A DNA stretch of 64,000 bases from Neolentinus lepideus HHB14362 ss-1 (taxonomy: Eukaryota; Basidiomycota; Agaricomycetes; Gloeophyllales; Gloeophyllaceae), in contig KV425608.1 in assembly GCA_001632425.1 (NCBI GenBank), forward strand, positions 116,746-180,745, written 5' to 3'. Of this stretch, positions 24,063 through 35,900 are shown one piece after another. The notes beneath the pieces were generated by a model that was not told the DNA's origin, did no database searches, and was given only the letters and a program-made list of their open reading frames with translations. Positions within the stretch are counted from its first letter, which is position 1. Each line of letters starts with the position of its first letter. A program made the position numbers and the translations under genes.

Positions 24063-26740
24063 TCATACCTGACTGACAGGTTCGTAGCCGCCCCTACTGC
24101 TCCCACTCCTCCCCAACCCGAATCCCATGAGCAAGCCCTTCCTTGCTCCTTTTCTCGCGGGTCCGCCAATAGCATGTCCTTCTTCATCCTCTTCCTGCTG
24201 CCGCCTCCGTTTCGCCTCGCGGAAGCCTTCTACCGGGACATCGTACAACTGCTCATACTCGACCCCGAGTTCCTTGCCGATCGTCCAGAAGTCCTTGCAG
24301 TTACTGACGAGACCTAGGTCGAACGGATTTGAAGCCCTGCCCGCTCTTGCTAGCCCATCCACCGCCTTACCCTTTGTAAAGCGATCAAGACCAAGCAGGT
24401 TCATAAGGAAGCCACTACCACAACCAGCGCACAATCCATGCTGATGGTTGTGTCGGTCCGTGGACCCGCTATCCGCCAGACCCATACTGGCATCCTCTCC
24501 GCTCGCGGGTACGCCTCTGTGCTGGTGCCGATGGCCCATCTGTCCGCTGAGGCTAGCCCCACCACGACCGCCCATGAAGCCATACCGCCCTAGGTTAGAA
24601 ACCTCGAAGGTGGTCATCTGCCGTGCGATTTGCCAATACTGGCTGGCAAGTAGTACGATTGTCCATGACAGCTGGACGGTCGCCCATGCCGTCACTGCGA
24701 ATAGGAAGGTGTCATACGCCGTGATTGCGCATAGGCCAGTGGGCAGGATACAGGATGGCGAAATGTTCTGCGGGTCCGTCGATACCGGTGCGGTCGAGAA
24801 GACTGATGAATTCTAATGAGCAGGTAGACCCAACACAGAAAATGCGACAAGTAGCTCACAGGCAAACGACAAATAATCAAAGGAGATAATCCCAAAAACG
24901 AGCGTGGACACGAACAAAACGAATTGGCGGTGGTTGTTGACGCCCACTATATTCCGACTAATGAGATATATTCGCACAGAGACAATAATACGTACCGCAG
25001 TTCCATACCCATGGACAGTGACTGCGATCGGTCAGACATAAGATAGCGTGGAGACCAGAGTAAACGTAAAGGTAAACGTACTGATCGCTGCGAGCGACAC
25101 AACGGTCGCAGACGCGACAATGCTTGGACCTGAGCGGTCTCCGAGCCTACGACAATCAGTAAGCTAGCGCGGTGACACATAGAACACCGCGCTCACCATG
25201 CAGTTGATGCAGAATGTTTGACCGTTCAGTCGACCTTCGCCAGCCAATGTCTCGATGATCTAATAAAGTCATGAGCCTGTATGGAATGCACAAATGACCA
25301 GACATACAGATTTGAGCTCTTCATCACTTTGAGGCTTAGGACATGATCCAGGGTCAAGTGTGATAGACCGGAAGAAATTGTACGCGCACAAGCCAAACGA
25401 GAGGGCAAAGACAAGGTGTGCGATAGCGTGCGACGACGTTTCTAATGCCAAGTCACGTCAATTTAAGGTTGCGAGATGTGATACATGTACGCACGGTGAA
25501 CAAGCCGCGTAATCCAACAATAGCCCACCCATAACATGGAACCAGTTATGATGCCAGCAAAGTATGGACTCTGTGCGACGTTGTCGGTATAACTGCTATT
25601 ATTGAGTAGAACTCGCGTGACAATCTAGGATGGCCGTCATCGTATGTTGTGCTAATTAGTACAACGAACGTACGTGGTGCATGCCGAAGAATTCAGCCAG
25701 GGCAAGAATCATGCCGGTATACCAGGGTAAGATGCTTAACGTGACGAAAGTCAAGTATAGGAATATTGTTGGGAGAATGAATATGGCAATTTTAGAGTTC
25801 CTCTGCAACGGGGATGAGTATAGGAGGAATAGAGGGAGGGAAAACATACCTCGGTCAAAAATTTTTGTTTTCTTGTCCCATCCTCATTGAAGCCACCCTC
25901 CTCCAAAGCCCTCTTCCACGCTCCGAGGCTTTTTAACTCGACTGCCATATCCCTCGGTGTCCGCCCTTCACCATCCTTTGCGTTGATCTCTCCGCCCTTC
26001 TCAACAAGCCTCCGGATACATATCCTGTTTCCCCTGACTACTGCCCAATGCAGCGGTGTCAAACCCGCGTCATCCTTCGCGTTCGGATTGGCACCGTGCT
26101 TGAGGAGCAAGTCGACGGACAGTGCGTCTCCTTGATAGGCAGCCCACATCAACGACGTGTGGCCCTGGGAGTCCCGCACATCGACGTTCACGGGCTGGTG
26201 CAGAATGTACAGCAAAGGCATGATTGCTGACGAGTGTGTGACAAGGTGGAGGGTATTGTACCCTTGCGAATCGGCGATATTTGGGTCGGCGCCATGGGCA
26301 ATGAGCAGCTGAATTACGTAGAGATAGCCATTCCGTGCAGCCCATTGCATAGGAGTTGCAACCAAGTCACCACCGAGAGCGTCAACCTCGGCGCCTTGCT
26401 CTAGCAGGTAGCGACATGCTGGTACTTGTGCGTTGATGGCGGCCCAATGCAGTGGAGTAATGTTCTGCTCATCCCGGTCTGTCGCTGTGGCCTTCTCAGA
26501 CTCAATGAGCTCCCGTATGAGGTTCACATCTCCTCTCTGCGCCGCTACAAATATATTGGCCTGATACGACACATTTCAGTCGTTCGGTACGCCTGAGGAT
26601 GCATTCACACTCACATCGGTCTCGGATGTCGTTTGTGGGCTTTGGGAATGGCTCATTTCAGTTGCAGATGCAGATGCAGCGTTCACGGCCGTCCCAGACG
26701 GCTCAGACTTGCTGTTGACGATGCTAGTAGGGTCCTCCAT
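24063..26740 (-). CDS. AKR1: Ankyrin-repeat DHHC palmitoyltransferase Akr1
   Basis: Protein S-acyltransferase of Golgi/endosomal membranes. Exon 1 (ATG 26740, [16 protein letters not shown]) ends TSETD and joins [20 protein letters not shown]. Five or six ankyrin repeats follow (for example [40 protein letters not shown]) up to about 25880, then membrane segments, then the DHHC Cys-rich domain: [20 protein letters not shown] split by an intron at about 25090-25040 and completed by CPWVWNC. The later membrane pair contains [19 protein letters not shown]. The tail is Gly/His-rich and ends GYEPVSQV. The DHHC Cys that carries palmitate is present. Ankyrin plus DHHC in this order is diagnostic for Akr1/HIP14. 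Confidence 0.92.
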
Positions 26741-27085
26741 ATTTCATATACAAGAGAGCACACAGTGGTTGTGGTTGTCACGGTCGTGGAATGGGCTGTG
26801 CTTAGACGCTGTACAGGTATGACTGCGGTTCTCCTCTTTCAACCTACGGAGGTCCACACTGCCCAGGCAGCGTCGTCAGAATCAAGATAAGTACGTAAAG
26901 ATATTGCAGTAGAACGAGAGACTGTGGCGTTGAGTCGTGCAATGTTCTGAACTTGAATTTTTGACATGTAAATACAGAACATTTATTTATATTAAAGCAG
27001 GCACAACTGCTACAAATACAAAACAAATACATCTGATATATAGTATTCAATATGAAACGGTAGACACTCCAAAAATTTTGCTTTT
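26741..27085. other. Spacer: AKR1 promoter and BCS1-like 3' end
   Basis: 345 bp, AT-rich towards 27000. No gene seen. Confidence 0.45.
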
Positions 27086-29348
27086 CTACGCGGAGCTAGG
27101 CGAATCCACCTCCGACGCATCGTTGGCGACCGCCACCGGCAACGCAGGGGCGGAGTTCCCGTTCAGTAAGCCCGGGTTCTCTTCTGACACAGAAGTAGTT
27201 CCATTGGTTATGGCGGGTTTCGCCTCTCCATTCTGAAGAGAGTCCGTTGGAAGAGCCATCCGTGGACCTGGGTTCGGACGCCCTTCTCCATTGGGTTGTG
27301 CCAGAGACTGCTGAAGGATCTTCCCCATGCCATTGGCCATAGCTTCACCTGCCTGCCTATGCGACTGCAGCTTCGCATTTCTCTTTTTCTCCTCTATTTT
27401 CTCCTCCCTCTCCTTCTTCGTCGCCCGTTCTTCCTTCACGTCCTCGACCCAGACCTTCACTCCCGCAACAGCAGCTGCGGGCTCGGTCTTATATCCCAGA
27501 AGATATCCCTGTATTTCTGCAGTCGAGAACTCATGCTCGGGCAGCGTGTCTGCGAACTGATTTGCAAGCGCAACCACGTCTTGGGACTTTTCTGAGAGCA
27601 GACGACCGAACCGAGACTCAGGGAAGAACCGCGAGAACAGAGCTCGAGCCTGCCCTTTATTGGCGAGCTTGTACTCGATTTTGACATCTATTCGGCCAGG
27701 GCGGAGAAAAGCAGGATCAAGCCGATCGACGTAGTTTGTCTATACACTTAAGGTTAGCAGCACTCATCAAGGACAGGATCTGGAAGACAATTTACCGTGG
27801 CAAAGAACATCCTTCCATCCTCACTACCAATACCATCGATAACATTTAGCAGCCCAGATAGTGTCACTAGCGACCTTCTTGCACTACGACGGTTAACACG
27901 ACTCGGCACATGAGGCATCAGTCCTGATGATAAGAAATTCGCAGCAGCAGACTCCTCGACCTCATCATCTCGCGAGGGAAAGGCACAGTCAATGTCCTCC
28001 ATGAGGAGAATGCTTCGAGCGGGAACTTGGGAGACAACGTGTTGCAGACGAGTATCGTCGATACTAAAGAGTTGTCAAGCAGATACGCTGGACGGAGGCG
28101 ACACGGTACGTACTTGCCTGATGCGAGAGACACAGTATAGATGTCAAGATCTAGCTCACCAGCCTAAACAGTTGTAAGAAGAGGTGTGCTCATTAGAGCA
28201 GAGGATAGAACCTACTATGGCGTGAATAGTTGAGGCTGACAAGAGTACGTCAGACACAGCAAACTGTCAGGCATAGCATGAATTCGCACTTTTGCCAGTT
28301 CCAGGAGGCCCGTGCAATAAATATCCCCTGCGGTGTGGTATCCCAGAATCTACATACCAATTCTCCATTTTCATAAACTCCTGCATATCAGCTATGATGC
28401 GTTCTACAGCGCCGGGTTCCAAAATCAACGAATCAAGGGGCCTTCGCATTTTCATCACAGCATGAGTCCAAGAAGCACCGTGGTAAGGATTGTGTACGCC
28501 CTGTAGTACCACGAAGTGAGAACATGCTGGTGGCTAGAAAGAGAGAAGTAACGTACCCTATCTGCGCTGCGAATAATGACACGCTGTTCACGAGATTGGA
28601 TGAAGGATTGGTGGGCGTCTTCGACAAAGCGAGATAGCATATTGATGTCGCGGCTGAAGACCTTCAAGTCGATGAACCCTGCATCTGGGGGCCCTCCCAT
28701 TTCCATGTTCATGTTAATCATCACGTCCCTAGCACCGGGATCCCGGCTTTTCTGAAATTCGAACCAGTAGCCTTTCCAGCGAAACAGGTACGGCACATCG
28801 TAGATAGGTACGAAGTCTGCGTGACCGTCTAGCTGGGGCCCATCGATGATCGTGTGTGCGACCATTCTCATCGCAGTCTTAGCTCTTGCTTTGAAGTTGG
28901 GGGACCTGCGCCATAACTGATGCGATGCCTATAAAGTTGGGGAGATGGTGTGAGGGCGATAGCTTTTAAGGAAGATGACATGTTGACACGCACAACAGCA
29001 TTGCTGACCCATTCGTATGACGGATCGCCTTTGAAAAACCTAGCCGAGACATAGTACCCTAACGTAGCGTCAGGAACTTGAATTCAAGGATAAGCGAGAC
29101 TACGTACGGAACCGGATCCTCTCCCAGAGCCACTGACCAAGTCTACGACCACCTTCGACCAGCGCGCCTACTACCACTAACTTGAGAGCGTCAGATCGTC
29201 GAGGGGAGAAAAGCGCAGCAAACAGAGATGAAAACCCAATGAACTGAGGTACCAACCCTCCAAGGTCGGCTCCAGCTTTCCCAAGAGCGCCCGGGTTGTA
29301 GACAGCGTTCATGGCAGGTGTTCTAATAGGCATCGTAGAAGCAGTCAT
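27086..29348 (-). CDS. BCS1-type mitochondrial AAA ATPase
   Basis: AAA ATPase of the Bcs1 family; yeast Bcs1 carries folded Rieske protein across the inner membrane for complex III assembly. ATG 29348 (MTASTMPIRTPAMNAVYNPG). The N-part has a hydrophobic stretch (FIGFSSLFAALF) and the Bcs1-specific domain (VPYLFRWKGYWFEFQKSR, LKVFSRDINMLSRFVEDAHQ). The ATPase core has Walker A HGPPGTGKS (near 28290), Walker B with MEDIDCAF (near 28000), LSGLLNVIDGIGSEDGRMFF, and NYVDRLDPAFLRPGRIDVKI, which includes the Arg-finger region. A Lys/Glu-rich tail of about 100 residues extends past the usual Bcs1 end and stops at TAG 27088-27086. Fungi carry several Bcs1-like paralogues, so this may not be the Rieske chaperone itself. 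Confidence 0.88.
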
Positions 29349-30148
29349 GCAATATATATAGTGTTATCGATGCTGCGACGACGGGTACGGGCGGCTAATG
29401 TGCCAAATGAGTCAAGGTGACATCAAGAATTACTGAACAATCACTGACTTGAGCAAGCCGGGCTGATATCTTGAAGACGCATGCAGTGCATTGTACTGCG
29501 ACCGGCTTGCCGCCTTGTTCCCTGCAAGGATCGGGCGATCGGAGGTAATTTGAAATTATATCCCACGCGCCTTACTGTCAATTATATATTCTCAAATATA
29601 CAGATATCCTTGGATCCGAAGTGGAGGATAGCCACTATTACGTCGAATGTCGTAGGTTTCTACCGGCCAATCGTTTCTGCTTGAGTGATCTGCACTTCCG
29701 GGAACCCTTGACACCCAACCGTCAGAAAATCTCCTTGTCTAACATGAAAGCCCTAACGAGCACTGCCATTAATAATATGACCTCTGACCAATATGCAGAT
29801 TCAGAAGTAGTAGACAATTTGGAACCGGGTTAACACTCACTCATTTCCAGCTCTGCAAATTTGAGGCCACTAAGGAAAGAGCTGTTAATCTAGCAGTACG
29901 TTACCTTGCGACTAGCAAGGTATTACTGGGTGTGTGAGAATTAAATTTGAATTTCACACTTATTTGTCTCTATTTTTTCTCTTCCTTCTTTCGGCATCTG
30001 ACGCCACATTCACTGTCGCCATCATCCGTTCTGCTACTCTACCTCCAACAAGCTCAAGCACCGTTATCTCTACTCGTCAATTACTTAGGATGAAATTAGT
30101 ATGCATTCTGTCCCACCACTTTTATGTCCTTTTGTCCAGTTCTTCAAG
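29349..30148. other. Gene-poor spacer
   Basis: About 800 bp upstream of the BCS1-like gene. Plus-strand frames at 29481-29833 and 29934-30182 are low-complexity or lack resemblance to proteins. It contains the second copy of the ACCTTGC hairpin. Confidence 0.4.
29903..29921. repeat. 19-bp hairpin (ACCTTGC stem), copy 2
   Basis: ACCTTGC/GCAAGGT stem with loop GACTA, the reverse complement of the hairpin at 6442-6460. See the finding on this pair. Confidence 0.7.
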
Positions 30149-30388
30149 TCACTCATCTTCCTGTATCAAATATGGGTCATGATTTTGCTTGAAAATGTCT
30201 ATGTTGAAATCCCTGAGGAGCCAAATGGTCTCTTGCCCTGCACTCTGTGATAGAGCATCATAGAAATTGAACAAACTCTGCTTCCCTGTGGGTGGTCTGG
30301 CTACATACGGCAAGGTTTGCCCTTGTGCTTGATAATCTGGGTGGAGCTGTATATAAGCCTGCCACAAAACTGGACGAAGAAGAATCAA
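30149..30388 (-). pseudogene. Orphan coding-like fragment, family unknown
   Basis: An 80-codon minus-strand frame with balanced, protein-like composition (for example QLHPDYQAQGQTLPYVARPP and FNFYDALSQSAGQETIWLL). No start or splice context makes it a complete gene. It stops at an in-frame TGA, and similar composition seems to continue briefly beyond it. It may be a transposon or captured-gene remnant; I do not recognise the family. Confidence 0.3.
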
Positions 30389-30559
30389 TGTTGCTCATCA
30401 TAGCCCCAGAAAGAAACAAAAGACTAAGGCATAGTAAAATCTTGTAGCTATGACATGTAATCGATTTCGCCGTATATACTATCCACTCCATAGTTCAACT
30501 TCACGAATATATACTGAGGTCTCAGGTCGGCCGTGGGCAATCACCCAAAGATGTCGCAA

Positions 30560-32480
30560 GGTACACGCCCTGCGCGGACGGTGCAGGCGCTTCTCGAGTC
30601 AATAGGTCAAGTCAGTATACGCACATGCAAGGCAGGGAACTCCTTAGAAAGGTCATCCTGGAATAGGCCATGAGAACTATTCAATGCGATGGGATGACTA
30701 GCCCAATGACATCTTCGAGTATACCCCTGCGACAGCCAGCGCTCAAGTTTTCATTGTGAGCATCATCTCAAATTTCCTTGCTACGATCTGCGCCCATGGT
30801 TCCTGCATAGACACGTGTTCATTTGAGAACAAAGATGTCCTTCATATCCTTGCCATTCACGTCTTTGATTGGGGGAGGGACAGTGGCATCACGGTATCTT
30901 TTAAGGTTCTATATAGAATGGTTAACTGAGAACAGAAGGAGCCCAAATCAATACTCACATTCTACCGACAAAAGGGACTGTACGGTAACCGCGGAGGCAT
31001 CATTAGCAGGAGATCTGTGTATGTGCCATCACCTGCTGTCTTGAGATCTCAAGACGGACAACATCGAGATATGGAAGCCTATCAAGCTTGCCATGGGACA
31101 AGTCCCTGTCCGTATCTGCCTGTTAGCTCCTGAAGCAATCGATCCTGGACAGCAGGATTTTCGGCCAAGAGATAAGGTATCCCAGGGCAGAAGGTGTGGT
31201 ATCCATGGCTGCGAACATCAACGTCCTTGGTATTTATCAGCAGTGACGAGAGCTCCAAGCTATGCAAGTGACGCACGAGAGTTGTCCTATAACTTCTACC
31301 TAGGTAAGCGATGGGTTCAGGTGGCCTGCTATTAGCGCACACTATACCACAATAACATCCAAATACAGTAAACAGGATTACGAACGGTGTTGAGGATGGT
31401 TTTAATTTCAGGCTGGTCGTCCACAGTGGCTTCTTTTTGCAAAGCCGCCACGCTCGAGTGATAGACATCGACTGATGTTCGTTCCGTTGTATCAACCATT
31501 TGTCTAATTCACCAGTGTGGCGTATGCTCTACAAGAAATCTATGGAAAGCCGGGGAGTCGACTTCCGTCAGCTGAGGGATATGGCAGGGGCAGGGTATTC
31601 AAAATACTGGATTATGATCAATTTGAGGAAGTCGGCGATAGTCGTATGAGTACGAGTAGATTTCTCACCCGAGGCATATGGACTTGTTGCATTGTCGTGA
31701 AGTGAGCTGACGGCCATGCCCCGCCTGTCCCACTGGCTCGAGAGCGGTGTGCGTGAGCTATAGCATCATATACCTCGAAGCTAATGCAATGTTATCCCTC
31801 GGGATTCGAGAGCAAGACCCAATAATATATACCTGCTTCGTGATGCGATAGAAGGTGGGGACCACAAGGCGCAAGTGACTTGCACTGGGTATTGGATTGA
31901 GCATCTTGCGTCTTGTGCGGTGATGGTCGTCTACAGTGCTTGTCAGAGACAGATTTTCAAGACCTCATACGTGCTCGAAGTGTCGGCAACCGAGAGTAGA
32001 CCTTGTCCGAACATGAGGTTGAATATTCTGCCAGCAGTGATACTCTAGGGTGGAATTCGACCAAGATAACCCACGCATAATCATCAAGGGGTCTATCGAA
32101 TATGTGCTGTTCTTTCGGGATAACGTACCGGAAGGCTAGCAGATCCGAGATATACAGCGCCTTAGCCTGGAAACTCTCTCGTATTAGAGACGTGAAGAGG
32201 AGTAGGAGGTATGAAGACGGACACTGCAAAACCGTATTGATTTTGACGATTCTTGCATACTTCCCACTTTCCTTGGTGGAAGTTCTGCCCATCGAAGTCA
32301 AGCATCTGACGTAGATTACCTGATGAACGTTGAATTATTCATTCACAGTCGTGGAAGATGAGGGAGCTTACCTAACTAACCAAGAATCCGCTTCGAATTG
32401 AGCTACGAAGGAATTGGCGTAATGGAGCCCATGTCAGAATGTAGAGACCAGAAACAAAGGCGAGTTCCTGCATGGTCACA
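30560..32480 (-). pseudogene. Decayed cytochrome P450
   Basis: Reading the minus strand gives P450 fragments in the correct order but in shifting frames. Near 32310 is an N-terminal stretch like NLRQMLDFDGQNFHQGKW; near 32150, AKALYISDLLAFRYVIPKEQ; near 32010, a segment like ARIFNLMFGQGLLSV; near 31910, HHRTRRKMLNPIPSASHLR (helix C region); near 31160, IPYLLAENPAVQDRLLQEL (helix I/J region); and near 30860, PPIKDVNGKDMKDIFVL. Stops and frame breaks separate them, and the haem-binding Cys loop is not found. The fragments resemble the Agaricomycete P450 type with GNLRQL and EHHRRQRKMLNP motifs. It is best called a pseudogene. Confidence 0.72.
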
Positions 32481-32945
32481 TTCATCCTTATACCAGCTTA
32501 CAAACTGTAGTAACACCGGACAAAGTAAACCCAATCAGCATAAGTGGACATGGAACCTGACGTTCTAACAGCCATCCGTCTCCGCAGTCACTAATATGCT
32601 TTGTACAGAGTCTCTTCTCAAATAAAGAATTTGCAGCATGTTGCGGTCGGGCATGGAAATCAGGGACGTGCACATGGGACCTATTATATCGGGCACCACA
32701 CGGCTCAGCTCGATCGAAGGGGAGACATGTGGAGGTCCTCATGTAGAAGGCTTGTTCAGTTTTGCGCCAGTCACTCGACAACGATCGTGACCATTATGCA
32801 ACAGTATACGGATGCGGCTGCGAGCAACTATGAAACAACGTACACCGAAAGTATACTTCCTATCGAACAACAGCGTCAGTTATTCATCTAATCAAGGCGA
32901 CCCAAAACCAAGCGAAAGAGAACCAAAAATATGACATCCAGTAAG
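32481..32945. other. Spacer between decayed P450 and RasGEF
   Basis: About 465 bp with no recognisable coding sequence. Confidence 0.4.
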
Positions 32946-35900
32946 TTAGTCCGAATACATAGCGTAAGCTCGCTGTAGCGTCTCTGTATCCAGAGCTCGA
33001 AGCTTGACACATCGTTGGAAGATTTTCTTGTCGAGTGGAAGCGGAAACTGAACTCTGCTGGCCAGATGTTGTCCCGCTACCAATGATTTGATAACACCAG
33101 CAATGAGTCTCTGCTTCTGCACATTGATCAGAGGCTCCAGTTGCATAGAGGGTGGAAGAGGGGCCAACGAAGAGAAGACCTCAGGATGTGCAGGGGCCTC
33201 GAGATTGCCTGTGATAGCATCGATGCCAATGGCCTCATTAGGAGCAGTGGGATCTATAAGATCAGGAAGTTTGTGATAACGTTGCATTTGAGCAAGATAT
33301 AGGCCTTATCAAAGCAATATATAAGTGGACGTCAAGAAAATAACTTATAGCACAGACCAAGGAAGGGTATACAAGCCGGAGGGGCATGAGGTTTGGTATC
33401 TGATGCTGCTCTGCTCCGAGAAGAGGAAGACTGCGCGTCGGAGACGCCGTTCATGGACGCGTCGAGCGGACCGGTAGTAATAGGTTTTGTTTCGATCATA
33501 GCCGATATAGCGTGGCGGATATGTTTGAAATCATCATCTCGAGACGTGAAAACCTTGAGGTCCTGGAACATGCGTTGCTCCCAAACGCCAATGCGACTCC
33601 AAGAGCGCCGCATAGCTTTGTTTACCCAGTCATTGCGCAGCCCTGCTATAATAGCAGTCAAGGTATTGAAGTTGTTCATATTGTACGCTTTCTATGGTAA
33701 CAGTGAGACTTAGGCAATATTATAACGATCTCTTTACTTACCCAAGCGACCCGAATGAGCTTTCCAACGATGACGGGTCGATGTTGGGGATGTGTAAGTA
33801 TGACCTCTGAAACAACGAAGTTTGATACGAGATTGAATCGACCACGCGCAGCGATAACAGCACTTGTTTTGGGACCTCCTCGAGATTCCGCCTTCCATCT
33901 GGCACGATCTCTCAAGAACTGGCTCCAGTCAAGGACATTGGCTTCATTTGGACATCCCATCCAGTCGTCCGAGACTATTTCTTCGAACTTAATGGCGAGG
34001 AATAGTTCGCGGTCAATCACAGAGAAGTGTTGAGCTAATGTCTCAGCACGACAGCCTAGGACAAAGGATCTGTAAGGTTGGGAGGTGCTGGATGTGATGA
34101 ACTTGTTCGATGGCGAAGAGATCGCGAACCCATTGCTGCTGGGCTCACGACTGCTACCGGATGTAGAGGGTCGTGATGGCACCCTGCTCTTCAAGATCTC
34201 AACGGGTACAACATCCTCCGGGACCGGTTTGCCATCGGACGAGGATATCGGCGAGGACGGGTTAGGAGTGCTACCAACGTTGTGTGACGTCTGACTGGCC
34301 AAAGGTGTAACTGCTTCCGTATCAGCAGACTGTGGCGCAGGGTCAAGTAAGTCCTGAGATTGAACAGTACTTGGCGGAGATATCGAGGTGCTAGACGCTC
34401 CGAATCCAGGATTGCTCGGGCTCCAAACGGCCGACGCAGCGCCGCTCGAATATTCTGCATCAGAGTGATGATCTGAATCGCTATCTGAGGTAGGGAAACG
34501 CGGGGGTTCGTCAGTATAATCGCCATTAGCTAGCCGTTCTCGTATGGTCTGTACCCAACCATCAACCTTCTCCGACTTCAGACGTTGTTCGTCTCGGCTG
34601 ATTTGCCCTTCTAGCCTGCGCAGTGCAGCTTCCACATCTCCTTCTTCATCGTCATCACTCAAGGAATCAACTATGGCATTAACCTGCCACTGTTGAAGGC
34701 CGGGCCCTAAAGTAGGCTCGATAGAGCCGGACGAAACCACAGAAGACCGATTGGAAGCCATTGATGAATGCGAACGAATACCCAGTGAGGAAACGCTATC
34801 AGACCGCCGAACGAACTCGAAATCGCGTCTGAGAGGCAGACGTCGGGGAACGCGTCGGAGTCCCGGGGGAGCCGCCGGACCCTCGTCACCATCCGAAGAA
34901 GACATATCCGAAAATTCAAGGTCGTCGATCGAGACAACATCCAGCACGGGTTGCCATGGCCGTTGTTGCACACGGTAAACAGAATCAGCAGCACGGCGGG
35001 ACTCATATGAGACGAGACTGTCCCGAGACGCAGGATGTATTGAAGGTTCAGACCGGCCCCCTTCCTCAGAGGAACGCGATCCCTCGATCTCAACATCTCC
35101 ACCTTCCTCAGATGCTTCGGTCACAGATCTCAAATGGGAGATTGGCTCCCCGTAGTCCGTTTCCTCCGACATATAACTGGGCGCAAACGAGCCGGACGAG
35201 CTGAACGTGCTGTCCAGAGACAAGCGTGGACGCGCCACAGGATCAAGTGCCAAACTGCTTGCAGTAACCGCGGCAGATACCGGTCGATTGTCGGTTGTGG
35301 TACTTTCACCGGAAGCATCGTCGGGTCTGACAAGCTCGGGCTCAGGCTGCTCGATCATCTTGAGGTACTGCTCTACACCTCCCGGCACATTCAATAGATC
35401 GCCACCCATGCTCAGCTCAACATCAAAAGCCGATACGTCCGCAGACGCTGTGGGCGCCATTGGAGAGGCCCTTTGGTTGAGAACACGTCTCCACCTGCCC
35501 AGCCGCCCAATGGTCTTTACTAAGACACGCGACAGCGTGCTATGATGTACAGGTAGAGTCGCAGAAGTCTGCACGAATGGCGAATCTGTAGCAGCGGCAT
35601 TAGCATGCTTCAAGATTGTCATCTGTAGAGGTTGCTGTAAGACAGCAAGAGCTGCAGAAGGTACTGAAGTAGGTTGTTGTAGTGCTCCGCCACGACCAGA
35701 CGTTTGCACGTTTGCCGCACCCGTAACTTCTTTCTGGCTTGGGAAGCCTTGGGGTAAAGAAGACAAGGCGCCTTCATCCAATCCAAAGTCTAAATCAACA
35801 TCCGAGTCCTCTTCTCCTTCTGCTGCAGCTTTCCTTAGCGACTCCGCAAACTTGCGACTGTCCGAAAGATCGCCGAGGCTATGGCCTACAGCAGGGAACT

